From NCBI GenBank assembly GCA_036940085.1, contig JALLBK010000133.1, positions 1-53,437 on the forward strand: a stretch of DNA of 53,437 nucleotides, given 5' to 3'. Source of the stretch: Discostella pseudostelligera (lineage: Eukaryota; Bacillariophyta; Thalassiosirophyceae; Thalassiosirales; Thalassiosiraceae). The notes under the pieces were generated by a model, which was not told the origin of the DNA, did not search any database, and was given only the letters and a program-made list of their open reading frames with translations. This document shows positions 31,576-41,773 of this stretch, piece by piece; positions within the stretch are counted from its first letter, which is position 1; the number at the start of each line of letters is the position of its first letter. Made by a program: the position numbers and the translations under genes.

Positions 31576-34500
31576 TCATTTGGTAATTTTCGGAAGCTTG
31601 GACGACTCGGATTTCCTTTGGATGCTGGCACCAGATTTTCCGCTTGCATTGGCACTTTCGGCTGTCGATCCGCTACTACTGGTTTGAAGCAAACGCAATG
31701 GGGCTTTCTTTACAGCACCACTGGCATTTTCCCTGTTCTCCAGCTCTAGCTGTTCTGATAGATTGTTCAACTTTTGGATTTCGTTTCGCCTTCAGTGGAG
31801 GGGGCATAGATAATTGAACAAAATTGTGCCAATTAGAACTCCCGGGTATGAACAATGTATAAACTTACATCTCACTTATCGGCAATACTTACAGAGCCTT
31901 GATCTGCTCGATGTCGTTAGGTAAACTCGGTCTAGAATTCCATCGCTTATTTGCCTCATCCTTCTGTGTCCGTAACTCGGCCTGAAGCTCTGATTTCTCG
32001 TGTAAGAATTTTGTCACCATTGACACCTCTTTGCATTGAAACTCATTTATCAAACGTTGGCGTTCAGATTCGTGATGCACTTCCATTGCTCGAACTTCTT
32101 CTTTGCATGATGAGAGTGCGTTGGATGTCTGTTCAGGAAAATGTGAGACTAAAGCACGGACTTCGAATGGCATGAAACCCGGAATCACTTACCTGTTTAG
32201 CAGCTTGAGCTAGCTCCTTGTCTTTCGCTACAATGGCATCGGCCCTCTTGGCATTCTCCTGCACAAGTGATTTGTTTTCCTTGGACAACTGGTCAAGCTG
32301 CGCTGCAATCGCTTTGAATTTAAGTGCGCTCTCGTTGGACTGAGTTTCGATCTCAAGCCTGTGTTGTTTAGCCTGCTGATAGAGTGCTCGTTCGATGGAC
32401 ATTTTATTTTCTCTAATGTTGTTGAAAAGCATTGCTTTTGCATTCTGCGTTTCTTTCTCTGATACCGCAAGCTGCGTCCTGAACGTCTCTTCTTCTTTTG
32501 CGTGGCTTTCCCGCAACTGCTCCATCTCTACTTTGTTCCGCTCGGCTGTCGCATCATATTTCCGCTTCATTGATTTCAATCTGCTCGCAATAACATGGCT
32601 ACAGAGATATTCCCATTCCTGCTGTATGCCCTCAGCATGATACAGAGACTGAACTCGTAAATTACCAAGTAGACTCTTGATCGTCGCCACATCTCTGGTC
32701 ATCATGAAATATTCAGATGAAATCCGTACCATCGATTCGGATATTTGGAGATGGTGGATGGCAGATGCGCTTTCCATCTCGCGTTCTATTTTCTGAAGTT
32801 CATCATTTTTCTGACGTATCAGTTCCTCGAGAAATCGCTCCATCTCCTCTAGTTTGCTCTGGTGCGTCCTCGATAGAGCTTCCAACGCCTTATGGTGCTC
32901 AGTTTCGATTATCACTTCTCGTTTTTTCAATGAGCAGTTTTCGTTGGCTAGCGCAACCATGTCCCTCTCCTTTGATACAAGGGAAGCATTCAATTGATCG
33001 AGCTGCAGCGACATTCCCTGGACCTCAAGAGCACTTTCATACTTTATTCTCGACAAGGCCGCATCTTGGTTATCCATCTTGCGCTGCGAGTCTGCCATGA
33101 TGTGCCGGCATTTGCGATCATGGTCCTCGTTTTGCTTCTTGATGGTATTATGAAGCTCAGCTATTTCATTACCAAGAATATCGGCTTCGTCCTGTGCTTT
33201 ACAGCACAGTCTTGAGCATTCGTTTTTATGTTGCACCTTCAGATCCTCCATCGCCTTCTCCCAAGACAGACGCTCCCCTATCCGCACAATATTGATGCTA
33301 TGCGCCGTCTCCTCAATGTTTTTGATTGTCTCTTCTGCCTTCACTAAGGACACGTCCTGCCTCTCTATCACCGACTGCAGTTTGTCGACATGATCACGGA
33401 GTGCCTGCTCCCTTTCATGAAATCTCAAAAAATCGCTTGTGTGCAACGTTGTTACTCGACGCTTCCACTCATCAAATGCAACCACAAAAGGAGGAATTAA
33501 CCGAGTCAGGTCTCTGAAAGCAACTTTGCTTTGTTCGACATCCGTCTTGAGACTTTGCAATAGCGGGTGCAATTGTTGGACAACGAGCTGTTTGTATTTG
33601 GATAACTCTTCTATTTCAGATATTGCCAACGATATCTTCCCCGAAATAATGTCGTTTGAATTGTTCAATCTATCGACCTCTGACTGCAAGTTCTGTCTCC
33701 TCGACTCACTCTCCTCTAATTGAGTCGTCGTGCGTTTGCGTTCGTTGAGCAACGTTTCTGATAATGCTTTCAGTTCCGACTCTTTGAACGATTTCTGTGC
33801 TTCGATTGTACCGATGAGAGATTTCAGGTTAATGTTCTGTTTGCGTTGTGCCCCGGTGAGTGTGAAGATGGACAATTAGTAGAATGGACAACAAGCATTC
33901 TATCAAAAGTGAACTGCCTTACATCGATTTCGAGACTTTTGTTTTGCTCCAGACGATTCTGCAATGATCCTCTAGTCGTTTGTAACTCATCGCCAAAATC
34001 AACAATGGTCATTTGCAACTCCATGACAACTTTCTGGTGATTATTCGACACTGACTCAATTGACTTCTGAAGTGATATAACATCCAACTGTAACTTCGAT
34101 TCATGATCGATGTGCGCAGCAAGATTGTCTTTCAGAATTGGGACCTCGTTGACTTGGAGTGTCAACCTTGCCAATTCTTCGTGTAGAACCATGGCTTCCG
34201 TTCTCATTCCTTCACATATTTCATTGTGGCTCTTAGTCTGCTGGGCAAGCCTGTCCTCATACTCTAACCGTGTCTTGGCCACTGCATTCTCGGCTGCCAA
34301 CTTTGTTTGCTCCGATGCTTCATGCTCCAAACGTAGGATATTCTTTTCATGACGAGATTTCAGCAATTGAATTTCGTCTGCATGACTCGAGTTAATCTCC
34401 TCTCTAAGTTTCTCCATCCGTTGCTTATATCCATCGGCCAACTCGTTCCGTACACATAATGTGTTCTCTTGATATCGTCGTGATTCCTCCTCAAAGGTTT

Positions 34501-34837
34501 GTGACATTCGACGCACAGTTTCGGCATGTGACACCCTTAGCATTTCATGATTCCGCTGTAGTTCCTCCTCTTTTGCACGAGCTTCATTTTGGAACGATAC
34601 CAATTGTTCATTTGCTTCCTTTTCTTTAACCTCGGATGATGCAATGAGATCTTGCAACCGTCGTAGTTCCTCCTGCAGCACCGTCTGCTTTCCATTGATT
34701 TCTTTCTCGATGATCTGTTGTTTATGGGCGGCATAGTTCTCGTTGACACTATTCAAATGAGCAATGACCTTTGTCAATTGGGCAACTTTCTTTGACAGAC
34801 GATATTGCGTTTCATTTGAAGGTGTGTTTTGAATCAT
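31576..34837 (-). CDS. FAM184-like long coiled-coil protein
   Basis: Four exons: 33923-34837, 32193-33836, 31893-32128 and 31576-31789 (1002 aa). Almost the whole protein is predicted coiled coil by eye (long heptads rich in Glu, Gln, Leu and Lys). The N-terminus reads RLSKKVAQLTKVIAHLNSVN, which closely resembles the conserved start of animal FAM184A/B proteins. The C-terminus is a Ser-rich basic tail. Animal FAM184 function is poorly known. The start at 34837 is the first ATG; the frame is open upstream to a TTG. The ATG lies only 90 bp after the stop of the DnaJ gene on the same strand, so the promoter is very short or an upstream exon is missing. Other coiled-coil families remain possible. 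Confidence 0.65.
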
Positions 34838-34927
34838 CCTCTCGAGCTCTGCTCTTGATCGAAATCGAAAAAAATGCACGGCCGCGAGATGCAGATTTTG
34901 AAATTCAAGTCTCAAATTTGTTAATCA

Positions 34928-35711
34928 TCAACGCCTTTTGCTGTCATGAACCTTATCTCTTGAAACCAGTTGCAATGTTGGTTGAAGTTGTTGATAAGTT
35001 GGATCCCACGGTTTGGGTGTCTCCCATCGTCCAGTACCTGGATTGTGCCATGCCTCGATGAGCTTCTTGTGCCCTGTTTTTGACATTCTATCATCGTCCT
35101 CCTCTTTGGATGGCAATATCATCCGGAGCACAGTCACGCTCATAATCCCAAGTACACCCCCGATGAAAAGATTGCGTGGCAATGCAGCCCCAAAAGATGC
35201 TCCTGCTCCTGCTGCACCACCACCTCTCCCAGCCCCCCTGGCTGCGGCAGATGCTGCCCTGTGACGCAAGTCTCGTAAGCCGGCTTCACTAATTTCGAAA
35301 TCATACCTCCGTCGTTCCTTATCATTGCCGATAATTGCATAGGCTTCGGATATGCGTTTGAATTTATCGGCGTTGGATGTATGTGATCCTGCGACATCGG
35401 GATGAGTCTGCATGCACACTATAGATAGCCCCAAGAAAGCAATGCGATCAGTGATATCGGGTAATGATTACGACATGAACATAGTAGTAAGAACTAATAC
35501 ACAAACTTACATTTTCGGTAGGCCGCCTAGTGAGAGAGCGAGGAGGTAGATATTATGTAAATGTTTCACAATGATTAGATTCAGAGATGGGAAAATATAA
35601 TATTGTGCCAAACACAAACACGTCGGCCACCTCAACTCAACCTCAACGTACCTTGATCTCGTCGGTGCTGGCTGACCGAGCAACGCCTAACACATCGTAA
35701 TGAGTATGCAT
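34928..35711 (-). CDS. Membrane-anchored DnaJ (J-domain) co-chaperone
   Basis: Three exons: 35652-35711, a 16-nt microexon 35511-35526, and 34928-35418 (188 aa). Spliced together they give a complete J domain: HYDVLGVARSASTDEI, AAYRKLCMQT, HPDVAG and ISEAYAIIGNDKERRRYD. The HPD tripeptide that stimulates Hsp70 ATPase is intact. A Gly/Ala-rich linker follows, then one membrane span (LFIGGVLGIMSVTVLRMIL) and a charged C-terminus. Partner Hsp70 and membrane are unknown; mitochondrion and ER are both possible. Without the microexon, helix II of the J domain is lost. It is head-to-head with the K+ channel gene across a promoter with three E2F-like sites. Confidence 0.85.
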
Positions 35712-35809
35712 GTCACTAAACTGCGCAATACCGAGCCGAAAGAAGGGATGATCTGCGGCTTCTCTTCATCGCGTAGGCGGCGCCATCGTCATTGGCATAC
35801 CGGGCATCG

Positions 35810-35836
35810 GTCATCGTCATCGTCATCGTCATCGTC
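35810..35836. repeat. (ATCGTC)n short tandem repeat
   Basis: Four to five ATCGTC units lie just upstream of the triple E2F-like array in the DnaJ/channel divergent promoter. Non-coding microsatellite. Confidence 0.8.
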
Positions 35837-35863
35837 GCCGCGTCGACTCATCGGCGTAAAATG

Positions 35864-35934
35864 TTGGCGGGAAAGCTGAGCCGCGGGAAAATTTTGGCGG
35901 GAAATCCTTGCTGAAGGAAAGTTTTGGCGGGAAA
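35864..35934 (+). promoter_or_regulatory. Three E2F-like sites at exact 30-bp spacing
   Basis: GGCGGGAAA cores occur at 35866-35874, 35896-35904 and 35926-35934, each preceded by TT. A half-site CGCGGGAAA lies at 35882-35890 and a decayed AGGAAAG at about 35915-35921, so the stretch looks like a degenerate 30-bp tandem repeat. It sits between the DnaJ gene (-) and the K+ channel gene (+), about 170 bp upstream of the channel ATG. Confidence 0.6.
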
Positions 35935-36100
35935 GTGTCAACCTTACTGAACTTTACGGAAGCAAGCTCATGACACAACAAAATGAAAATGAACTCACCA
36001 TGGCCATCCGATTGATAGTAAAGTAATTTTCACCCTTTTTTACCATGATGATTAAACGGCATAGCCCTGCACTTTGATGACAATCTTCGCTTCGTGAGAC

Positions 36101-38192
36101 ATGCGTTCGATCACCAGCAACGGCGTAGGGGCATGGATCGACAAGCATGCCAACATCATGCACCGTCGTCGTCGTCGACGTCATTGTTGTGGTCGTCGTC
36201 GACCTCACATCAAGGGTATCAAATATGTCATATTCCCCAACAATATCATGATTCAGATGTGGGATTGCATAATGATACTTTCGATTTGGTATTGTGCGTT
36301 CTTCATACCCTTTCGGATTGGTATTAGTGGAGGATATTATACAGGTAAAGACGAGGACAGTCCATTGCAAGTCAGAAGATGGAAAGGGTGCCATTTTCGT
36401 TTCTAATTTCTCCCATCTCTATTGCTTGGTATAGTTTACTCTGATGGCTTTTCGATATTCAATATAATTGTCAATACGACATTCCTTGGTGAGATATTTT
36501 CTAAGGCAGACGAAAGTTTGTTCGCAACCTATTGCATTGAAGAACGTTCTCAGCATCTTCCTTCGTGTATTTCCATTGATAGTTGACACAATTCTCGCCT
36601 TCTTTCGTGCCTATCGAGACGAGGATGGCCGAATGGTGTGCAATCTCAGAACGATACGGTGGCGTTACATTCGTAGCGGGTGAGTTTTTTACGAACATAA
36701 GAGGATTGAATTTTGAAGTCATGCATGTCATCACTGCTGAGCTAACAATCTACTTATTTGGATGCATGCATTTCGACTCCATAGTTGGTTCTTCATAAAT
36801 TTATTGGCATCATTGCCAGGTTCGGTGAGACATGATATCTCTTACTTATCATTCTACTCTAGTTACTCAATTCTGTTGCACAACCTTGCACCTCTGTACA
36901 CGCAGAATGTCTTCCACCGAGAAGCTCAACGATTGTTAAAAGAAGGGAAGGTCGACGTATTGAATTCTAAGAAGTTGCGATTGTTCTTCATTTTTGATCT
37001 TTTCAAACTACTTCGACTTCCGCGAATTAAACCACTCATGGCCAGCTCTGAATTCGTACTACGATCTTGGGAACAAATGAATGTGGAGGTGGCACTTACA
37101 GTCAAATTTATTTTCATGATTACAGTAGTATCGCATTGGATTGCATGTACTTGGGGATTCATTGCATATATGGAAGCGGGATCGTTCGATAGCAGTATGC
37201 TGGATGACATCAATTGGATCTCAAATTGGTACAAGACCAGCTATGTCGAGGGGGGGTTAAATCCCATTGGGTGGAGAAACGCATTGCCTCGGTACTGGTT
37301 ATGTCTGTTTTGGGCAATTCAATCCATCACATCGATTGGTTATGGCACCATAGCTCCGGTGACAAATGCTGAGTATATATGTGCCAACATATTGATGCTG
37401 CTCTGTGGAATCTTCTGGGCAAATGTGATTGGTAATCTCGTCGAGGTGGTAACATCCATGGGAAGCATTAATCGAGAATACTCCACTCGGATGCAAGAGG
37501 CCAACCAAATGATGCGTGATTTCACTGCGAAAGATCTACCGGAGTCAATGAGCAATGGAACATCGAAGAAACGGATACGTCGATTTCTTACCGATCAACA
37601 ACATGCCGCGAGGAGGAACAACAATTTACTATCGAATAATGCCTGTGCATTTCATGATGCATATCCCACGTTGAGTATATTATCTCCAGAGCTTGAACGT
37701 CTGAGTGCACTTCATCTAGCGCATCCCCTCCTAGAAACAATACCCTACCTATCCTCGAAGTATCTTAGTCCGGAGGAGCAGGCCAATGTAGCATTGAAAT
37801 GTGTCACGATGGAGTTCTCGGCGTTGGAGAGATTTGTCAAACATCCCGATCTTGGGCGTGGACTACTTATCTTCCGACGTGGCTATGGCATTGCATCGCG
37901 ATTTCCAGTTAGTACTATTGAGCGCTGTTTGTCGTATGAGGATCTGATTGGCCACTGCCTCGATGTGAATGAGGTGCTGGTAGACAATGATCATTGCAGT
38001 GAACACCTTCTAGTATATCATTTCGTGGGATATACCAAGGTATTGTTCGTGCCACGGACTGTCATCATGTCAGTATTAGAGACGAATAAACGTGCATGGA
38101 AGGAATGTGCCCGATGGCGATATTTCATGGCGTCGTTCATCCTATATTCGTTAGATTACGCAAAGAAGCGAACAGAGGACTATCAGTGTTGA
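36101..38192 (+). CDS. Six-TM potassium channel, CNG/EAG-like
   Basis: Four exons: 36101-36344, 36435-36488, 36583-36679 and 36785-38192 (600 aa). S1 is MWDCIMILSIWYCAFFIPFR. S2-S3 include VDTILAFFRAYRDEDG, typical of the EAG/CNG/HCN superfamily. S4 is FKLLRLPRIKPL, with four basic residues. S5 and the pore follow: CLFWAIQSITSIGYGTIAP. The GYG filter predicts K+ selectivity. The S6 helix is ANILMLLCGIFWANVIGN. Downstream lies a helical linker and a region with the rough outline of a cyclic-nucleotide-binding beta roll, but the usual phosphate-binding cassette is not visible, so ligand binding is doubtful. The N-terminus is short and Arg-rich; an upstream exon may exist. Stop codons of this gene and the uL29m gene are only about 60 bp apart, tail-to-tail. 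Confidence 0.85.
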
Positions 38193-38253
38193 ACCCCTCC
38201 CCGACCCACCTCGCGCAATGTTAATACTTAAACTCCGATGTAGTTACCCTCTT

Positions 38254-39147
38254 TCATGCCTTCTCATTTAGGCTCACCTTTTGAGCATCGGCCTCCATCC
38301 CATCCTCCATTTGAGAATCATCAATTGTCATCACTTTGGTTGCCATTGTAGTCTTAGTCTTCTTCATCATCTCATTCAGCCTCTCTACCTCCTTCAAATA
38401 CTCTCTATACTCTCCAATCTTCTTCCGCTTCCGTTCCCCCAAAACATGTTTAATCGCCCCCATACTCTTTTGGACCTTGCGCTTCCTTTCCGGTTGGACC
38501 ATTTCATACCCATGCCTCCGTGCCAAATTCGTTTCAGTAAATAGCATATTCCGTTCCTTGTATAAGATATACCATAATTTATGCAAATCATCATAACTCT
38601 TACGACGTAATTCTTTCACACTCCATGATCGACCGACAGGTTCGGATTCGCGTTTGGCTTTGGGTACCAAGTCGCGAAAGGCATTGAGAGGACTGGAGGA
38701 TGTGAGACCATCGGGAGATATTTGGGATAAGAGGGTAGGGTTGGGTGTGTATCGAAATGTGGAGGCGGTGTTCCATCTCATCCATTTGTCGATGATGTTT
38801 TTTTTGTTGTTGTACGCGTCGTCATCGGGCTTATTCGTTTGTGCAGCGTCGTCAGTGCCATCGCCGTGGTTTGAGGAGGATTGTTGCTGCAATGGAGATG
38901 AACAGAAGATGGACCTACGCTGCTGGTTGATGCAAAGGTAATGATAACGACCGGCGTTCCATGTCGAGGTGCCAGTGGCAAGTACCCCCGCCGATGAGGC
39001 TGATGCCGATACTACAGATGGAATTGGTAATGATGCCGACGAAGGGGTCATCAACGTGCAAAACGAATGCTTATGGAAGCCATTATTGATATTCACTGTT
39101 GTCAAGCAGCGGGGCGAGGCTAACTTCCTGAGTGCACGGGAAAACAT
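38254..39147 (-). CDS. MRPL47: Mitochondrial large-subunit ribosomal protein uL29m (MRPL47)
   Basis: Single exon, 297 aa. The N-terminal 140 residues are Ser/Arg-rich with a mitochondrial-type presequence (MFSRALRKLASPR). The conserved core follows: VGRSWSVKELRRKSYDDLHK, then LWYILYKERNMLFTE and ARRHG. This is the MRPL47/uL29m signature, in which a bacterial uL29-like helical hairpin is extended. The Lys/Arg-rich helical C-terminus fits contact with rRNA near the exit tunnel. The true ATG is at 39147. It is head-to-head with the capping-enzyme-like gene across an E2F-like promoter. Confidence 0.88.
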   Translation of the reverse strand: MFSRALRKLASPRCLTTVNINNGFHKHSFCTLMTPSSASLPIPSVVSASASSAGVLATGTSTWNAGRYHYLCINQQRRSIFCSSPLQQQSSSNHGDGTDDAAQTNKPDDDAYNNKKNIIDKWMRWNTASTFRYTPNPTLLSQISPDGLTSSSPLNAFRDLVPKAKRESEPVGRSWSVKELRRKSYDDLHKLWYILYKERNMLFTETNLARRHGYEMVQPERKRKVQKSMGAIKHVLGERKRKKIGEYREYLKEVERLNEMMKKTKTTMATKVMTIDDSQMEDGMEADAQKVSLNEKA

Positions 39148-39467
39148 GGGTACAAGACGGGAATGGGGGGGATTGTCGTCAATTGCTATTTAAGGTTCAC
39201 TGCCGACGCCTCGCCATGGCCATGAATCGTCATCGTCATGATGTGTTATGGTTGTTGCAGTTGCTTTGGTTTTGGTGTTGGTGTTGGTGGTGTTGTTGTT
39301 GTTGTTGTTGTTGTTGCTGCTGCTGCTGCCACTCATGTGCTCCGTCTGTCCTTCGACGATGAGTCGTCAGCAAAAGACATGGCGCGAAAAGATATGGCGC
39401 GAAAAGATATTATAGCACGGCGGGAAAAGGTGCAGCGCGCGCGGCAACGATCGGCAACGAGAGAACG
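39148..39467. promoter_or_regulatory. Divergent promoter with GTT/GCT repeat and E2F-like sites
   Basis: About 320 bp between the uL29m gene (-) and the capping-enzyme-like gene (+). It contains a GTT/GCT microsatellite at about 39291-39330. Two ATGGCGCGAAAAGAT units follow (cores at 39381 and 39396, 15 bp apart), then GGCGGGAAAA at 39419-39428. The latter three fit the E2F consensus family (TTTSSCGC in reverse). Confidence 0.5.
39291..39330. repeat. (GTT)n(GCT)n compound microsatellite
   Basis: A run of GTT/TTG units passes into GCT/TGC units within the uL29m/capping-like divergent promoter. Non-coding simple repeat. Confidence 0.9.
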
Positions 39468-41588
39468 ATGAACGATGATATTTCTTCAGTGAAACACATC
39501 AATAATATCAACATCATGAGCATCTCAAACACTAGCACCCCTCTCCCCCGACCACCCCTCCTCCCATGGTCACCCTCCACCTGGCATCGGTGGTCCCAAC
39601 AAGGTCGTCTTTCCACCACGCCCACCCCCCGCTCACCCTTTTTACTTCTCAAGGCACCCGTAAGCACACTCTACGAAGAGAAGTTTGGAGGCGATAGGAA
39701 TATGTTTACTGTGAACATGTTCTGTTCGCGAATGAATGCCATGTCAGTTAGGATTGGTATGGTTGTGGATTGTACGGCGTTGGATATCGAGGATTTTGCA
39801 CCGCTGCCGGTGGCGTCAAGTGGTAGCAGTAGCGGTGCTGCTGCTGCTAGTAGAAATAGTACTAGTGGGAAACAAGGCACAATGGATAGGAGGGTACGAT
39901 ATTTTCACAATCCAGCTGAATGGGATGATTATGATGTGGAATACCAACGATTAATGCCACCATCATCACGACCATCCTCCTCCGACGATGCAAACAACAA
40001 TGATGAATTGCTTGCTGCACCACAATCACTACCTGAATTCTATCGCATCATATCAGACTATCTCACTAAGTTGAGATTGGGCGATGAAAATAGAAATTCA
40101 ACATCAACGACTACATACATTGCATTATTCGATTCACGGGGTGGATTGGGGGCGGCATCGTATCTTGCAGCATGTTACATGTGTCATCAACTAAAAGCGC
40201 CGGTCCATGCGGCACTTGAGGCGGTGAAGGTGGGTTCTCCCACTCAACCATACGAGAATAATGACAATGGCAGCAGTAGCAGTACTACCAAGAAGTTTGG
40301 ATTGTGTGATGTGAAATTACTGCAAGATTTGCAACAACGGTTCCGGGGACAGAAGGAGATTGTGATGGAGGAGGGGGCATATCCTACTTGGTGGTGGCAG
40401 GATGATGCTGGCGGCATGGATATTGCAGGTGCTGACAACGAGAAGGGTGGTGATAAAAGTGGTACTGGAGAGGAGGAGGATGGTGCAAGTAGTAGAAAAA
40501 GGAAACGAGAAGGAATGCTCATCGTCCCGCCGTATTCCTCCTCCACGGATCTGGATCAGAGTGGTAGTACTTCCAGCAAGAGACGTGGACAGAACAACGA
40601 TGTCAGTTCGTCATCATCGACACCGTACCCCATTCTACCACCGGATGTACTCGAACCAATACCCAAAGATTCTCCCAAATACCAACGAGCCATGTCCGTA
40701 TTGGCACAATTGACACCACCGCCACCGCCACATCATAGTGGTGATTCAATGTCCTACCTGCCATTGAAAGACGAATTCGACATGTCGATTGAGAGTGATG
40801 CAAGCAACGACACTGGTGAGAAACTGTTAGAATGTATTAAGACGAATATGGGTGGGTATAGGGTAACTTGGCTCTCTACCAAGGGACGAAGGGGTCTGCT
40901 GCTCATTCTTTCCGAGGCTGTCTATTTCATTGAACGAGGGGAAGAAGGAGTAGTAGTGCCATCAACTACGACTTCATCATCAACAAATTTAACAACGCAT
41001 CTTTCAGTCTCGCAGGTCACCAACATTAAATTCCCCACAGCCAAAGATTTGAATATAAATCAACACCGTACCCTCCTTGACGTAATGCTAGTCAAGGATG
41101 TCGAGAAGCAGCCAAACAACAATGCCAAGATCACGTACCGATTCTACGCACTTGATGTGCTCTGCATCGAAGGAGGCAAGGTTTGGCACAAACCGTTGGA
41201 ATTGCGATGTCGATACTTGAATGACGGTGTCTTGATACCGCGGAAGAAGGACGAGGTATTCCATCATCAACAACAACAAACAATGGCACCGCCATCGTCG
41301 GCACTGACGCATGCTCACAACTATTCCCAGGAGTCAATAAAAATTCGCGCCAATGAATACTTTCCAATGAAGAAATTTGGCTATGTAATGAAGGAGGTAT
41401 GTAAGGGAGTTGGACATGAGGCGGAAGGTGTACGGATTGTGTCCGTGGGAGAGTATTATGATGAGGGAGCATGCAGGAGCAGAGAGTATGGAGAGTGGGA
41501 TAAAGACAAGACTATCGTTTGGAGATGGGGTAAAAATGAAGCCGTCCTTCAGAAACTATTACAGTTGACAAAGGATGCGTCACCATGA
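39468..41588 (+). CDS. mRNA-capping-enzyme homologue lacking both active sites
   Basis: Single exon, 706 aa. The layout matches animal and plant two-domain capping enzymes (RNGTT): an N-terminal cysteine-phosphatase-type RNA triphosphatase, then a nucleotidyltransferase-fold guanylyltransferase with OB-like C-terminal part. The N-domain shows SVRIGMVVDCTALD and a helix EFYRIISDYL. The P-loop position (HCTHGFNRTG in RNGTT) reads ALFDSRGGLG, without catalytic Cys or Arg. In the second domain YRVTW is followed by LSTKGRR where the catalytic KxDG lysine belongs. The later DGE motif reads DVM, and FYALDVLCIEGG keeps the fold. The motif V region reads EAEGVRIV, and the last motif VWRWG stands for LKWKP. 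Long Ser/Asn-rich inserts separate domains. Homology is firm from colinear motifs; loss of catalysis is inferred from the missing residues. Confidence 0.8.
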   Translation: MNDDISSVKHINNINIMSISNTSTPLPRPPLLPWSPSTWHRWSQQGRLSTTPTPRSPFLLLKAPVSTLYEEKFGGDRNMFTVNMFCSRMNAMSVRIGMVVDCTALDIEDFAPLPVASSGSSSGAAAASRNSTSGKQGTMDRRVRYFHNPAEWDDYDVEYQRLMPPSSRPSSSDDANNNDELLAAPQSLPEFYRIISDYLTKLRLGDENRNSTSTTTYIALFDSRGGLGAASYLAACYMCHQLKAPVHAALEAVKVGSPTQPYENNDNGSSSSTTKKFGLCDVKLLQDLQQRFRGQKEIVMEEGAYPTWWWQDDAGGMDIAGADNEKGGDKSGTGEEEDGASSRKRKREGMLIVPPYSSSTDLDQSGSTSSKRRGQNNDVSSSSSTPYPILPPDVLEPIPKDSPKYQRAMSVLAQLTPPPPPHHSGDSMSYLPLKDEFDMSIESDASNDTGEKLLECIKTNMGGYRVTWLSTKGRRGLLLILSEAVYFIERGEEGVVVPSTTTSSSTNLTTHLSVSQVTNIKFPTAKDLNINQHRTLLDVMLVKDVEKQPNNNAKITYRFYALDVLCIEGGKVWHKPLELRCRYLNDGVLIPRKKDEVFHHQQQQTMAPPSSALTHAHNYSQESIKIRANEYFPMKKFGYVMKEVCKGVGHEAEGVRIVSVGEYYDEGACRSREYGEWDKDKTIVWRWGKNEAVLQKLLQLTKDASP

Positions 41589-41773
41589 ATATTTCAAGTG
41601 TGTATTTCTCTTTTCATATGACGACAGAAGGGCATTATTTTGACGCTCGATGAAGTCTGCATTGTAATTACTTACAGGACAACATTTATCCAACATGGAA
41701 CATTGATTCAGTTAAACTAGGTATGAATATGAAGCGATTTTATCTAACGACGTGACTTTCCAACCCCCACGTA

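Noticed and set aside
35954..36394. 146-codon minus-strand frame
   Set aside because: Antisense to the first exon of the K+ channel and to its promoter; Thr runs come from a CGT/CAT repeat.
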